A stretch of 64,000 nt of DNA from the NCBI RefSeq assembly GCF_047302285.1, contig NZ_CP154845.1, positions 4,402,001 through 4,466,000 on the forward strand. The letters run 5' to 3'. The translations under genes were made by a program, and so were the position numbers. This DNA comes from Robertmurraya sp047302285 (GTDB taxonomy: Bacteria; Bacillota; Bacilli; Bacillales; Cytobacillaceae). Positions 1-9,166 of the stretch are shown here, in pieces (the first letter of the stretch is position 1; every line of letters starts with the position of its first letter). The notes beneath the pieces were generated by a model. The model was not told the DNA's origin. It saw only the letters and a program-made list of their open reading frames with translations, and searched no databases.

Positions 1-688
1 TGGATATATTATTTAAAAGACTCTTTATATCTTTGATAGTTTCTGCTTTTAGAAAAAGCAAATAGTTAATACCGCTTTTAATCATTATGTTTTGTTTATC
101 AAAGTCAATATATCTATTTATAAGTTTAAAAATTTCTTCCTGAAATTCATGCGAGATGATGTATTTTGGTTTATAGTTTTCATCAATTCTAGCGATTGCT
201 ATAATTCTAGGAACATCTATTTCTACATCTAACAACTCTGAGCGTATCTTTAGTGACAATTTATCATCGTCATAAATACGAAAAAGCAGATCCTCGATAA
301 ATTGTTTTTTACTCTCACTTTCTAATTTTATCTGTTCCTGAATAAATGCTTCCTTAATAAGAATTTCCGTCATACTTTTTATTATTTCTCCGAATTTTGA
401 AACCTCTTCTTCAGTACCAGTGATTCCAATAACGCCTATCACCTTATTATCATGATGAATTGGTACATTTATACCTTTTCTAGTTCCCTCATATTCATTT
501 TCAACTGTGATTATTAGTCTCTCATTACTTTCCAATACTTTTTGAGCGCCACCATGATAGTTCCCTATTCTAGTCTTATTAGTACTAGCAATGATTATAG
601 AATTTTCATTAATATAATTGATGTCTTGGTTTATGATTTCTTTCATCTTGTCCACAATATTAGTTGCCAAGCGAGCAGTTACTTTCAC
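1..688 (-). CDS. CdaR-type carbohydrate diacid regulator, N-terminal part (runs off window)
   Basis: About 229 codons are visible before the window edge cuts the 3' end. The GTG start at 688 is chosen because AAGGAGG lies 8 nt upstream; the overlapping ATG at 690 reads ATG TGA. The N-terminal half (residues 1-130) contains motifs such as IIIASTNKTRIGNYHGGAQK and GVIGITG, characteristic of the sugar-diacid recognition domain of CdaR/SdaR activators, which sense glycerate/glucarate-type acids. The following segment starts the GGDEF-like middle region. The HTH of the PucR C-terminal type would lie outside the window. What it regulates here cannot be seen. Confidence 0.85.
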   Translation of the reverse strand, partial: MKVTARLATNIVDKMKEIINQDINYINENSIIIASTNKTRIGNYHGGAQKVLESNERLIITVENEYEGTRKGINVPIHHDNKVIGVIGITGTEEEVSKFGEIIKSMTEILIKEAFIQEQIKLESESKKQFIEDLLFRIYDDDKLSLKIRSELLDVEIDVPRIIAIARIDENYKPKYIISHEFQEEIFKLINRYIDFDKQNIMIKSGINYLLFLKAETIKDIKSLLNNIS

Positions 689-1081
689 ATCCCTTTCCTC
701 CTTAGTTAGAAATAAATATATGAATTTAAGAGACATCAACCTATTTAAATTAGTACTGTTCTCAATTTCTAGATAATATATAATTTACAAAGTTTTTTAA
801 ATATCAATTTAGCTTTTATAAATTTTATTATATTCTAAAAATTAAGTAGATGTGTATTTTTCGCAAACATTGTTTATTCCTTTCGAAAAAACCTTGTTGC
901 TTTTGGATAGTAACAAGGGTCCGTTCTTCCTGCAGTTCCTCTTACAAAAATGATAAAGAGGAAGGGAAAAGTGTTGTCGCGAACTTAATGTATAACAGTA
1001 CCCATGAATATGGGTACAAGTTAGCTTCAGGGATTTTACAAAAAACAATCTATGCGAAAACAGCGTTAAACAAAAACAAAG
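689..1081. other. Intergenic region upstream of the cdaR-like gene
   Basis: AT-rich spacer. Short open frames on both strands between 842 and 1095 lack ribosome binding sites and recognisable sequence. An imperfect ACCTTGTT/AACAAGGG stem lies near 890-920. No gene is supported. Confidence 0.5.
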
Positions 1082-1101
1082 AGCGCTCAAAATAAGCGCC
1101 C
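1068..1101 (-). terminator. Rho-independent terminator of the 3D-domain gene
   Basis: Read on the minus strand, GCGC TTATTTTGA GCGC forms a short GC-rich stem followed by a T-rich run (TCTTTGTTTTTG). It lies about 10 nt beyond the stop of the minus-strand gene. Confidence 0.6.
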
Positions 1102-1110
1102 CCCGATTTA

Positions 1111-2241
1111 TTAATTCAATATCTTTATTTTAACCACTTTCCGTCCCCATTGAATTGCTTTAGCACCATTTGGCATTAATACATCTATTTTATGACCTAT
1201 AATCGCACTGCCTGTATCACCTGCGATGGCTTCTCCATAACCTTCGACCCACACTTTGGAACCTAATGGGATAACCGAGGGATCTACCGCAATTAGCTTC
1301 ATGTTTGGATTTTTCTTGATATTATGACCCATATAGGTCAATCCAGTTGCCGAAGTTTCATGACTATAGGCTGTTGCCGTTACATACATCTCTTTTTTCA
1401 CACTGCTATTCGCTTTTGGTTGATTGTTATTTGACTGTGTATTGCTAGCATTTGCTGTAGTGGCTGCCTTAACTTTGGCTGCATTTTCCTGCTCTTGTTT
1501 TAATTTATTCTGAGCCTGTTTTAACTGATTCTGAATTTTTTCCTTTTCTTTTTCAGCTAAATTAATTTCATGACTAATTGAATTATACTTTGCTTGAACA
1601 GAAGCAAGCTCCTGTTGTCTTTTTTGCAGACTATTTTCCAAGTTTGCTTGATTTGTAGCTAATTCAGTATATTGTTCTTGTAATAATGTTTCTTGTTGAT
1701 CAATTGCAATTTTTTCTTCTTCAATTTTCGCTAGATCGTTTTTCTGTTGTTCTAGCAAATCTTTATCTGCACTAAAAATGGTCGTAACAGCGGATACTCG
1801 TTCAAATAAATCCGTGATACTTTCAGCATTAAGAAAAACGGCTATAATGAAATTGACTTGATCGTTATGCTGCAAAGAAACCAATCGTTCCTCCATAACA
1901 CCTTTTCGCACATGGACCTTATCTTGCAGGACAACGATTTCTTCCTTTTTATCTTCAATTAATTGTTTTGTTTCAGTAATTTTTTGCTCAATAGCATTAA
2001 TGGTTTCATTTGTTTTAGCTATCTCATTTTCAATGGTTGCTAAATCACTTTGAACACTTTGAAGTTCAGCAGCTACTTTGTCTTGCTCTACTTTTTTATC
2101 ATTAATGATGTCAGCATTTTGTTGAAGTTTATGTTGATTCGAGTTAATCGTTTCTTGACTTGTTTCTGCATTTGCCACGATACTTGTCGAAAGTAAAAAA
2201 ATACTTGTCAGAGCGATGGCTCCCCTTTTTAAGGAATGCAT
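1111..2241 (-). CDS. Secreted coiled-coil protein with C-terminal 3D domain (peptidoglycan-active)
   Basis: 376 aa. A signal peptide (about residues 1-25) is followed by a long Gln/Glu/Lys-rich coiled coil (about 30-260, PcsB/CwlO-like N-terminus). After a low-complexity Asn/Ala/Lys linker comes a 3D domain (about 285-376) named for three conserved aspartates. Visible motifs are TATAYS, AVDPSVIPLGSKV and AGDTGSAIIGHKIDV. This architecture matches the YocH/YuiC-related stationary-phase cell-wall proteins, whose 3D (MltA-like) domain is thought to act as a lytic transglycosylase on peptidoglycan. It is a monocistronic unit with its own terminator. The exact substrate is inferred from the family only. 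Confidence 0.85.
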   Translation of the reverse strand: MHSLKRGAIALTSIFLLSTSIVANAETSQETINSNQHKLQQNADIINDKKVEQDKVAAELQSVQSDLATIENEIAKTNETINAIEQKITETKQLIEDKKEEIVVLQDKVHVRKGVMEERLVSLQHNDQVNFIIAVFLNAESITDLFERVSAVTTIFSADKDLLEQQKNDLAKIEEEKIAIDQQETLLQEQYTELATNQANLENSLQKRQQELASVQAKYNSISHEINLAEKEKEKIQNQLKQAQNKLKQEQENAAKVKAATTANASNTQSNNNQPKANSSVKKEMYVTATAYSHETSATGLTYMGHNIKKNPNMKLIAVDPSVIPLGSKVWVEGYGEAIAGDTGSAIIGHKIDVLMPNGAKAIQWGRKVVKIKILN

Positions 2242-2429
2242 AAGACAACCCCTTCCTATGTATCATTTATAACATAGAAATGGGCTTTTTTAAGATTACA
2301 GTTATATTAAAATAGTGAAACATTTCATTTCAAATATTAAATTTGAATGTACAAACGATGAACAACACTGAGTAACCATGTGAGACGATACGCCTTTTAC
2401 ACAGATGCTTTTTTCAATAAATTTACATT

Positions 2430-3896
2430 TTAGAACCAGTTAATAGGTTCAGGTTTAAGGTTTTGGAATATATGCTTCGTTTCCGTATATTCTTCTAGCC
2501 CTAGTTTTCCTAGTTCGCGTCCAATACCAGACTGCTTAAACCCGCCCCATGGTGCATGTGGGAAGTAAAGATTGAAATCATTTATCCAAACAGTACCCAT
2601 ACGCATCTTTGCTACACAACGTTCAGCTTTCACAATATCGTTCGTCCAAACACCACCTGCAAGGCCGTAGATAGAATCATTAGCAAGCTTTACTGCTTCC
2701 TCTTCAGTAAGAAATTTCTCCACTGTGATAACAGGACCAAAAGCTTCCTCTTGAACAATCGTCATGTCTGTTGTGCAGTCCGTAAAAATGGTAGGTAAGA
2801 AGAAAAAGCCATTTTGTAATTCTGGATCTTCTGGTCGTCTACCACCAACTGCTAATGTAGCACCTTCTTTAATGCCGGTTTCTACATACCTTTCCACTTT
2901 CGCAAGTTGCTCAGCTGAAATAAGCGGACCCATCTGAGTATCTTCGTTAAACCCACTACCCAGCTTAAATTTTTTCACTCGTTCAACAAGAGCATGAATA
3001 AACTCATCGTGAATACTTTCTTCTACTATTAATCTTGTCCCTGCAGAACAAATTTGTCCAGCATGAAAAAATACCCCATTTAGCGCTTGGTCAACAGCGG
3101 TTTCAAAATCTGCATCAGCAAAGATGATATTGGGATTTTTACCACCAAGTTCGAGTGCAAGCTTTTTCACATTGCTACTAGCTGCTTGCATGATTTTTTT
3201 CCCTGTAACCATTCCACCTGTAAAGGAAATAAGGTCCACATCCATATTACTGGATAACTCTGCACCAACTGTATGACCAGAACCGAGTACTAAGTTAGCA
3301 ACTCCAGTAGGTACCCCTGCCTCATCCATTAGTTCAAATACTTTAATCGTCGTAAGTGGTGTGATTTCACTTGGTTTCATAATGAGAGTATTACCTGTTA
3401 CCAAAGCCGGTGCCAATTTCCAAGATGCTTGCAGCAACGGATAATTCCAAGGTGTAATTTGGCCGCATACACCAACTGGTTCACGAACTACTCTGCTTAT
3501 AGAATTTGGCACTGGTGAATGTATCCATTCCCCACCATCTTTATCCGCAAGCTCTGCAAAATAGCGAAACACTCCCGCGATATCATCCATGTCTCCACAG
3601 CTTTCCTCCACTGTTTTACCAGTATCTAGGGATTCCAATCTTGCTAATTCTTCTTTATCTCGTTCTATTAATTCAGCTATTTTTCTCACGATAGCCCCAC
3701 GCTCCGTTACTGGAGTGGAAGACCATTCACCTTTATCAAAAGCTGCTCTTGCTGCAGCGATTGCAGCTTTTGCATCTGATTCATCACCTTCTGGAACAAT
3801 AGCAATGACTTCTTGATTAAATGGATTAATAATCGCGCGTGTATTACCTGAAATAGCTCCTACCCATTTTCCATTAATGTATTGTTTTAGACTCAA
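2430..3896 (-). CDS. gbsA: Betaine aldehyde dehydrogenase
   Basis: Oxidises betaine aldehyde to glycine betaine with NAD(P)+, the second step of choline conversion to the compatible solute. The start is set at TTG 3896 (488 aa) because GGAG lies 8 nt upstream; an in-frame TTG five codons earlier has no ribosome binding site. B. subtilis GbsA is about 490 aa and very similar throughout. Catalytic Glu (LALELGGKNP, about residue 249) and nucleophile Cys (FFHAGQICSAG, about 283) are present, as are the cofactor motifs ITPWNYPLLQ and SFTGG. It is divergent from gbsR, as in B. subtilis, so probably repressed by GbsR in the absence of choline. The gbsB gene that normally follows is missing; betA nearby supplies the first step. 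Confidence 0.95.
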   Translation of the reverse strand: MSLKQYINGKWVGAISGNTRAIINPFNQEVIAIVPEGDESDAKAAIAAARAAFDKGEWSSTPVTERGAIVRKIAELIERDKEELARLESLDTGKTVEESCGDMDDIAGVFRYFAELADKDGGEWIHSPVPNSISRVVREPVGVCGQITPWNYPLLQASWKLAPALVTGNTLIMKPSEITPLTTIKVFELMDEAGVPTGVANLVLGSGHTVGAELSSNMDVDLISFTGGMVTGKKIMQAASSNVKKLALELGGKNPNIIFADADFETAVDQALNGVFFHAGQICSAGTRLIVEESIHDEFIHALVERVKKFKLGSGFNEDTQMGPLISAEQLAKVERYVETGIKEGATLAVGGRRPEDPELQNGFFFLPTIFTDCTTDMTIVQEEAFGPVITVEKFLTEEEAVKLANDSIYGLAGGVWTNDIVKAERCVAKMRMGTVWINDFNLYFPHAPWGGFKQSGIGRELGKLGLEEYTETKHIFQNLKPEPINWF

Positions 3897-4172
3897 AACG
3901 ACCAACTCCAATTTAATATTAAATTAAGTTTATTAAAAATTTATTTAACGTTTTTTGAAAATCGTAACATGTCTTTTTAGGGCTGTCAAAGATTTTCAAA
4001 AAAGAAGAAAAATGAACTAGAATGGTTTAATTCACAAAGTTCGCATGCGCTTACAATGTATGAAAGTTACCTTTTCCATTTGACATTTAACCTGAACACG
4101 GTATCATAAAGTTTATAATAAGATTTAAAAAATATTTAACAATCTTTACTTTATATTGAAGGAGCAACACTT
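3897..4172. promoter_or_regulatory. gbsA/gbsR divergent promoter region with candidate GbsR operators
   Basis: The 276-bp divergent control region contains AT-rich, nearly palindromic TTAATATTAAATTAA-type sequence at about 3913-3948 and a related TTTAAAAAATATTTAA stretch at about 4122-4140. Similar stretches occur before the OpuAC-like gene (about 4833-4864) and before betA (about 7736-7786). The sharing is seen in the sequence; GbsR binding is inferred. Confidence 0.5.
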
Positions 4173-4724
4173 ATGAGCGAATCTGCTGAAAAATCTAGAA
4201 TTAAATTAGAAGAAGCCAAAGACAAAGTTATTGGTGCCATTGCAGAGACAATGGACTTATATGGTGTGACGCCAGCTGCTGCAAATTTATATGCGACGAT
4301 GTATTTTAAAGAGCAGATGACTCTTGATGAAATGCGTACTGAGCTCGGAATGAGTAAACCAAGTATGAGTACGAGTGTACGAAAACTCCAAGAAATAGAA
4401 ATGGTAAAAAAAACATTTACACGCGGTTCTAGAAAACATACCTATGTAGCTGAGAAGAATTTCTTCCGTTCTTTTATAGCTTTCTATTGTCAAATGTGGG
4501 AACGAGAAGTAAAAATGAATCTGGAGGCCGTTGAAGAAGCACAAGAGGATTTTATAAATGTCATTAAAGATTCCTCTAGCACACCAGAAATTGTTGCAGA
4601 GGCGAAAAAATACTATGATCAATTAGAAGAATCGAAAACATATTATCACTGGTTAGAAAACTTAGTTAAAAGTATAAAAAGTGGAGAAATATTTGAGTAT
4701 TTACCTAAAGAGCAACAAGATTAA
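4173..4724 (+). CDS. gbsR: GbsR, choline-sensing repressor of betaine synthesis genes
   Basis: 183 aa, a winged-helix regulator of the GbsR/MarR-like group. The start is supported by AAGGAG 8 nt upstream. The N-terminal part carries the conserved AETMDLYGVTPAAANLYATMYF and the winged helix containing MTLDEMRTELGMSKPSMST (about residues 45-70). The C-terminal half is helical and would form the effector and dimer region. In B. subtilis GbsR represses gbsAB and opuB, and choline relieves repression. Its position divergent from gbsA and beside an OpuAC-like gene and betA fits the same role. A short hairpin follows the gene. Confidence 0.9.
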   Translation: MSESAEKSRIKLEEAKDKVIGAIAETMDLYGVTPAAANLYATMYFKEQMTLDEMRTELGMSKPSMSTSVRKLQEIEMVKKTFTRGSRKHTYVAEKNFFRSFIAFYCQMWEREVKMNLEAVEEAQEDFINVIKDSSSTPEIVAEAKKYYDQLEESKTYYHWLENLVKSIKSGEIFEYLPKEQQD

Positions 4725-4742
4725 TTTAAAGAGAAGTGTTCA

Positions 4743-4774
4743 GGTAGTCTATAGAGATGTGGCTATAGACTACC
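4743..4774 (+). terminator. Hairpin after gbsR
   Basis: Perfect 12-bp stem GGTAGTCTATAG / CTATAGACTACC with an 8-nt loop, 18 nt past the gbsR stop. There is no strong T-run, so it may be a weak terminator or a processing/attenuation structure. Confidence 0.5.
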
Positions 4775-4905
4775 AAAGTAAGAATGCCATACTTATCTCT
4801 TCTAAAAAAAGAGAGCGACTTGTTTTAACCTTTTTATTAAATAAATTCTTAACATATTTAATGTTTTGAATTGATTTATATAAAAACGAAGGGGAGTTTT
4901 TTTAC

Positions 4906-5805
4906 ATGAACAAATGGAACAAAGAACTTAGTTTTATGTTAGTGCTACTCATGATCGCTCTATTGACAGCATGTGGAAGCACTAGTGGGGAGACAAGCAC
5001 TGAGCAAACAGGGGCAGAATCAGGAGTAAATGAGGAAGTATTAACAATTGGTCAAATTAACTGGGCCGAGAATATTGCCGTAACAAATATGTGGAAAGCA
5101 ATATTAGAAGATAAGGGGTATAACGTGGAGTTTAGCATATTGAGCATGGGCGCAATGATGCAAGCTCTAGAAACAGGCGATCTAGATGTTAGTTTAGAGA
5201 TATGGTTACCCGTACAGGATGCCAATTATTTTGAGACATATAAGGATACTGTCAACTTCTCAGAATCTACTTGGTTTGATAATGCAAAAGTAGGACTTGT
5301 TGTTCCAACCTACTTAGAAGAAGTTAATAGTGTAGAAGACTTAAACGAACATAAAGAACTATTTAATGGAGAAATTGTCGGATTTGACCCTGGAGCAGGT
5401 ACAATGGATGTGACAGAACAACTAATTCAAGACTATAATCTTGATTTTGAACTAACACCAAGCTCCGAACCTGCGATGTTATCTGAAATCCAAAGATCAG
5501 TAGAAAACGAAAAACCTATCGTGGCACCACTTTGGAGCCCTCACTCCGTATTCTCCAAATATGATTTAAAATTTCTAGAGGACCCACAAAATACATTTGG
5601 TGGTATAGAAAAAATCCACCATGGTACGAGACATGGATTTGAAGAGGATTACCCTAAAGTCAATGATTGGTTTAAAAATTGGAAGATGGATGATCAACAA
5701 ATCGGTCAGCTAATCGACTATGTTGAAAGTGCTTCAGACCCTCTTGAGGGAGCTAAAAAATGGGTTGATGAAAATCAAACATTGGTTAATGAGTGGGTAA
5801 AATAA
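4906..5805 (+). CDS. OpuAC-like glycine betaine/choline-binding lipoprotein (orphan)
   Basis: 299 aa. A signal peptide ends in a lipobox (LLTAC, lipid-modified Cys about residue 23). The rest is an OpuAC/ProX-type substrate-binding protein that captures quaternary ammonium compounds. Visible family features are the GQINWAENIAV and VSLEIWLP strands and APLWSPHSVF near residue 205, the last two containing tryptophans of the type that form the aromatic ligand cage. No ATPase or permease gene lies next to it, so it must work with transport components encoded elsewhere (inference). A GbsR-operator-like stretch lies just upstream at about 4833-4864 and GGGGAG precedes the ATG, suggesting co-regulation with betaine synthesis. 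Confidence 0.85.
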   Translation: MNKWNKELSFMLVLLMIALLTACGSTSGETSTEQTGAESGVNEEVLTIGQINWAENIAVTNMWKAILEDKGYNVEFSILSMGAMMQALETGDLDVSLEIWLPVQDANYFETYKDTVNFSESTWFDNAKVGLVVPTYLEEVNSVEDLNEHKELFNGEIVGFDPGAGTMDVTEQLIQDYNLDFELTPSSEPAMLSEIQRSVENEKPIVAPLWSPHSVFSKYDLKFLEDPQNTFGGIEKIHHGTRHGFEEDYPKVNDWFKNWKMDDQQIGQLIDYVESASDPLEGAKKWVDENQTLVNEWVK

Positions 5806-5827
5806 AGATATAAATAAAAGTAATCAT

Positions 5828-5868
5828 GAAGCCGGACTCCTTTTTTGCAAGGACCAGCTTCTTTTTAT
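5828..5868 (+). terminator. Rho-independent terminator after the OpuAC-like gene
   Basis: A GAAGCCGGACTCCTT / AAGGACCAGCTTC stem is followed by TTTTTATT. It is strong and well placed. Confidence 0.8.
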
Positions 5869-5893
5869 TCTTCCAAAATCTTCACATAAAAAA

Positions 5894-5957
5894 GAGAAGC
5901 ACTCTTTCATAAAATGTACGTTTTGACAGGCAAATACATTTTGAAAGAGACCTTCTC
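5894..5957. repeat. Long imperfect inverted repeat between convergent genes
   Basis: GAGAAG, CTCTTTCA and AAAATGTA on the left pair with TACATTTT, GAAAGAG and CTTCTC on the right around a 16-nt loop. It lies between the OpuAC-like gene and the convergent betA end and may act as the minus-strand terminator for betA. It belongs loosely to the GAGAAGC hairpin type that recurs in the window. Confidence 0.6.
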
Positions 5958-5973
5958 ATGTAAGCAATATTTC

Positions 5974-7659
5974 TTAGTGTTTTAATGTCCCTGCATCGGC
6001 TGGATGGACACCATGACGGTAGAAGTCTGCATGAATAGGATCGAGCGGTTTACGTCCAAGGATTATGTCTGATGCTTTTTCCGCTAACATCAACACCGGT
6101 GCATGGATATTGCCATTCGTGACATAAGGCATAGCAGATGCATCGACCACTCGTACATTATCAAGCCCATGTACCTTCATCGTTAGTGGATCAACGACGG
6201 CCATTGGATCTGATTTTGGCCCCATCTTTGCCGTGCAGCTTGGATGAAGAGCAGTCTCTGCATCTTTCGCTACCCAATCCAAAATCTCCTTGTCTGTACG
6301 AACCGCTGGACCAGGTGAAATTTCTCCTGAATTATAAGGTGCCATAGCTGACTGTGATAGGATCTCACGCGAAACTCTTACTGCTTCAATCCACTCCCGA
6401 CGGTCCTGTTCAGTAGAAAGATAATTGAAAACCATACTCGGATGATGAGTCGGATCAGTCGAACGGATCTTCAATTTCCCCCGGGCATCGGAATACATGG
6501 GTCCTACATGTACTTGGAATCCATGAGCAGTTTCCGCTTTTTTTCCGTCGTAACGAACCGCTACAGGAAGGAAATGGAACATCAAATTTGGATAAGCAAC
6601 CTCCTCATTCGAACGGACGAACCCTCCCCCTTCAAAATGGTTGGTCGCTGCTGGACCTGTTCGTCCTAGTAGCCACTGCAAACCGATCCAAGGCATCCGT
6701 GCTTTATTTAAGTTAGGCTGTTCGGAAACCGGTAGCGGACAAGCATGTTGAATGTATACTTCGAGATGATCCTGGAGATTTTCTCCTACCCCCGGAAGGT
6801 CAACAACTGGTTTGATGCCAAGTGAGCGTAAGTGTTCAGCATCCCCCACACCTGATAGCTGAAGTAATTGTGGTGTATTGATTGCTCCGCCAGCAAGTAT
6901 GATTTCACCTGCAATAACTTGATGTGTCTTTCCATTTCGACGATATGTCAAACCGTTAGCTCGAGTACCATTGAAATCAATACTTGTAACAAAAGCTCGG
7001 GTTTTCACAGTAAGGTTTTGACGCCCCATAGCTGGATGCAGATAGGCACGCGAAGGCCCAAATCGTTGGCCTTTGTACACATGCTTATCAAATGGACCGA
7101 ATCCTTCTTGACGAAATCCATTCACATCAGGGGTTCGTGCGTAGCCTGCTTCTTCAGCTGCGTCAAAGAAGGCTTGGAAAAGAGGATTAGTTGCTGGCCC
7201 TCGTTCTAGTTTAAGAGGACCATCGTGGCCACGGAAATCATCTTCTCGGTCGGCTGCTAAAGCACTTTCCATGCGTTTGAAATATGGGAGACAATGTGCA
7301 AAATCCCACGTTTCCATCCCTTGATCTGCTCCCCATCGTTCATAGTCCATTGGATTTCCACGTTGGAAAATCATTCCGTTAATGGAGCCTGAACCTCCAA
7401 GCACCTTTCCCCTAGCATGCTTAACACGTCGTCCATTCATATAAGGTTCAGGATCTGATTCGTATCTCCAATCATATAGGGCTTTCCCTGCGGGGAACGG
7501 CAAAGCAGCTGGCATTTGGATCAACAAATCCCATAAAAAATCCTTTCGTCCTGCCTCTAAAACGAGTACAGTCCGTGTCCCATCTGCGCTTAGACGGTCC
7601 CCTAGTACAGAACCTGCACTACCGCCACCTACGATCACAATATCATATGTTTCTTTCAT
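5974..7659 (-). CDS. betA: FAD-dependent choline dehydrogenase (GMC oxidoreductase)
   Basis: 561 aa. Oxidises choline to betaine aldehyde, the substrate of GbsA. The Rossmann FAD motif VIVGGGSAGSVLGDRLS lies at residues 7-25. The GMC signature HARGKVLGGSGSING is near 82-96, a second GMC signature GAINTPQLLQLSGVG near 260, and the active-site region includes His472 (ALHPSCTAKMG) and the NGNIH stretch at about 515-519. Length and motifs match BetA. AAGGAGG lies 7 nt before the ATG. B. subtilis uses the unrelated alcohol dehydrogenase GbsB for this step, so this is a non-homologous replacement. Its base composition is visibly richer in G and C than its neighbours, which may indicate transfer. 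The AT-rich operator-like sequence at about 7736-7786 suggests GbsR control. Confidence 0.92.
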   Translation of the reverse strand: MKETYDIVIVGGGSAGSVLGDRLSADGTRTVLVLEAGRKDFLWDLLIQMPAALPFPAGKALYDWRYESDPEPYMNGRRVKHARGKVLGGSGSINGMIFQRGNPMDYERWGADQGMETWDFAHCLPYFKRMESALAADREDDFRGHDGPLKLERGPATNPLFQAFFDAAEEAGYARTPDVNGFRQEGFGPFDKHVYKGQRFGPSRAYLHPAMGRQNLTVKTRAFVTSIDFNGTRANGLTYRRNGKTHQVIAGEIILAGGAINTPQLLQLSGVGDAEHLRSLGIKPVVDLPGVGENLQDHLEVYIQHACPLPVSEQPNLNKARMPWIGLQWLLGRTGPAATNHFEGGGFVRSNEEVAYPNLMFHFLPVAVRYDGKKAETAHGFQVHVGPMYSDARGKLKIRSTDPTHHPSMVFNYLSTEQDRREWIEAVRVSREILSQSAMAPYNSGEISPGPAVRTDKEILDWVAKDAETALHPSCTAKMGPKSDPMAVVDPLTMKVHGLDNVRVVDASAMPYVTNGNIHAPVLMLAEKASDIILGRKPLDPIHADFYRHGVHPADAGTLKH

Positions 7660-7735
7660 TTTTCGTACCTCCTTAGATGCTGAAAATAGAATGCAGGAAT
7701 CAAAGCAATATAAAAGCTATGAATAATCTACATCT

Positions 7736-7786
7736 AATATTAAATTTGTTAAATTTTTATTTAATATATTTAATATTATTAATATA
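7736..7786. promoter_or_regulatory. Candidate GbsR operator upstream of betA
   Basis: An AT-rich, repeated TTAAAT/ATTTAATATT stretch resembles those before gbsA and the OpuAC-like gene. Function is inferred from the shared pattern and pathway. Confidence 0.4.
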
Positions 7787-7863
7787 CCATTGGGGTTGTT
7801 TTTTGTAAACCGAGGAAGAGCTGGTTAGCCGCGCACAGAAAAGGGTGGCAAACATGAAGTATA

Positions 7864-7911
7864 AAAAAGAGGCCTCCCAAAAGTTTAATCAACCTTTGAG
7901 AAACCTCTTTT
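7864..7911. terminator. Hairpin between betA promoter region and malR (GAGGCYTCCC family)
   Basis: An AAAGAGG ... CCTCTTT outer stem has AAAAG/CTTT pairing inside and flanking A- and T-runs. It probably terminates the minus-strand malR-like gene only if that transcript reads this far left (the stop is at 7970). It is one of a family of similar hairpins seen at 36757, 43184, 45809, 48546, 52356 and 58370. Confidence 0.6.
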
Positions 7912-7969
7912 ATTACAAGAATAAACCGTCCTAAGATGGAAGTCCGTTGTGTATGAATAATAGTTCTTC

Positions 7970-8989
7970 TTAATTTAACCTACTCACAGAATCCCGATAA
8001 ACAATTTGATACGGAATAATAATTCGTTTGGCAGGTTCATTTTTGTTTTCTGTTTTCTCAATCAATGCTTTAGCAGATTGTGCACCAAGCTCATAGATTT
8101 GTATATCAACAGTTGTCAGTGCAGGTCGAGTAATTTCAGAAAGATAAACATTGTTAAAGCTTACTAATGAAATATCTTGTGGAACGCGAACCCCATAGTT
8201 CTCTAGCATGCTTAAAATTCCTAGACTAATAAGGTCATCACTGACGACTAACCCGGTTGGAGGGGTATCTAATGACATGAGATCCTCTACAGCTTCTTTC
8301 CCACCTGACTCAAGGAATTCGGTATGAATTTTATACGACTCACACTCTTTAATTCCTGCCTCGTTTAAAGCAGCCACATAACCACTTTCACGATCCCGCG
8401 TTACAAATAATTCCCTTGATCCACCAATAAAAGCAATTTTTTCATGACCCATATCGATTAAATGCTTCGTTATTTCTTTCCCTGCTCTAATGTTATCATT
8501 ATCCACGTGGGTAATTTCCGTGTCATAATCATAGGGCTTCCCCACAATGACAAATGGAAAACCTTGTTCTCTCAAAAAGTTCGTCACTTTGTCATTAATT
8601 CGGGAGTAAAGAAGAATGACTCCATCTACATAACTTCCATAGACCATTCGTTGCACTTCACTTAAAATCTCTTTTTCAGTGCCCCCTGTAGATAGATACA
8701 TGGAATATTTAGCTTCATGAAGGATCGAACCGATTCCTCGTAATATTTCTGGAAAGAATGGATTTTGTAAAGCAATGTTTGTCGATGACGGCATAATGAC
8801 ACCGATCGCTTTAGTTGACTTGGCAACAAGATTGCGTGCGTTAATATTTGGATGATAGCCTAAATCTTTCATTGCTTTCCGTACTTTTTTCTTCGTATCT
8901 TCACTGATTCTTGGATTGTCCGCAATAACACGAGAAACTGTAGAGGGGGAAACCCCACTGATTTTCGCTACATCTTTTATCGTTACCAT
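7970..8989 (-). CDS. malR: LacI-family repressor, MalR-like
   Basis: 339 aa with the full LacI plan. The N-terminal HTH and hinge are at residues 1-60 (VTIKDVAKISGVSPSTVSRVI), followed by a periplasmic-binding-protein-like sugar domain. The sequence resembles MalR maltose-operon repressors of staphylococci and streptococci. It is divergent from a maltodextrin-degrading GH13 enzyme, so the likely role is repression of that gene and perhaps of other maltodextrin genes in the absence of maltose/maltodextrin. The start ATG is preceded by GAGGTGGGAAA. Ligand identity is inferred from context. Confidence 0.75.
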   Translation of the reverse strand: MVTIKDVAKISGVSPSTVSRVIADNPRISEDTKKKVRKAMKDLGYHPNINARNLVAKSTKAIGVIMPSSTNIALQNPFFPEILRGIGSILHEAKYSMYLSTGGTEKEILSEVQRMVYGSYVDGVILLYSRINDKVTNFLREQGFPFVIVGKPYDYDTEITHVDNDNIRAGKEITKHLIDMGHEKIAFIGGSRELFVTRDRESGYVAALNEAGIKECESYKIHTEFLESGGKEAVEDLMSLDTPPTGLVVSDDLISLGILSMLENYGVRVPQDISLVSFNNVYLSEITRPALTTVDIQIYELGAQSAKALIEKTENKNEPAKRIIIPYQIVYRDSVSRLN

Positions 8990-9166
8990 TTTCCCACCTC
9001 TACCTCTTTTCCATGATTATAGAGCTATTATACTACTATTACTCCCATTAACGAAGACAGTTTTTTCTGCACCCATTAATTCAATCTTCATTTCTTTATA
9101 GGGAGGTTGATACACTTAAGTACATTAATCTACTATAACTAATAACTTGTTAAAGGGGATTTTATT

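Noticed and set aside
842..1095. Overlapping open frames on both strands
   Set aside because: No ribosome binding site, Cys/Phe/Ser-rich low-quality translations and no recognisable family.
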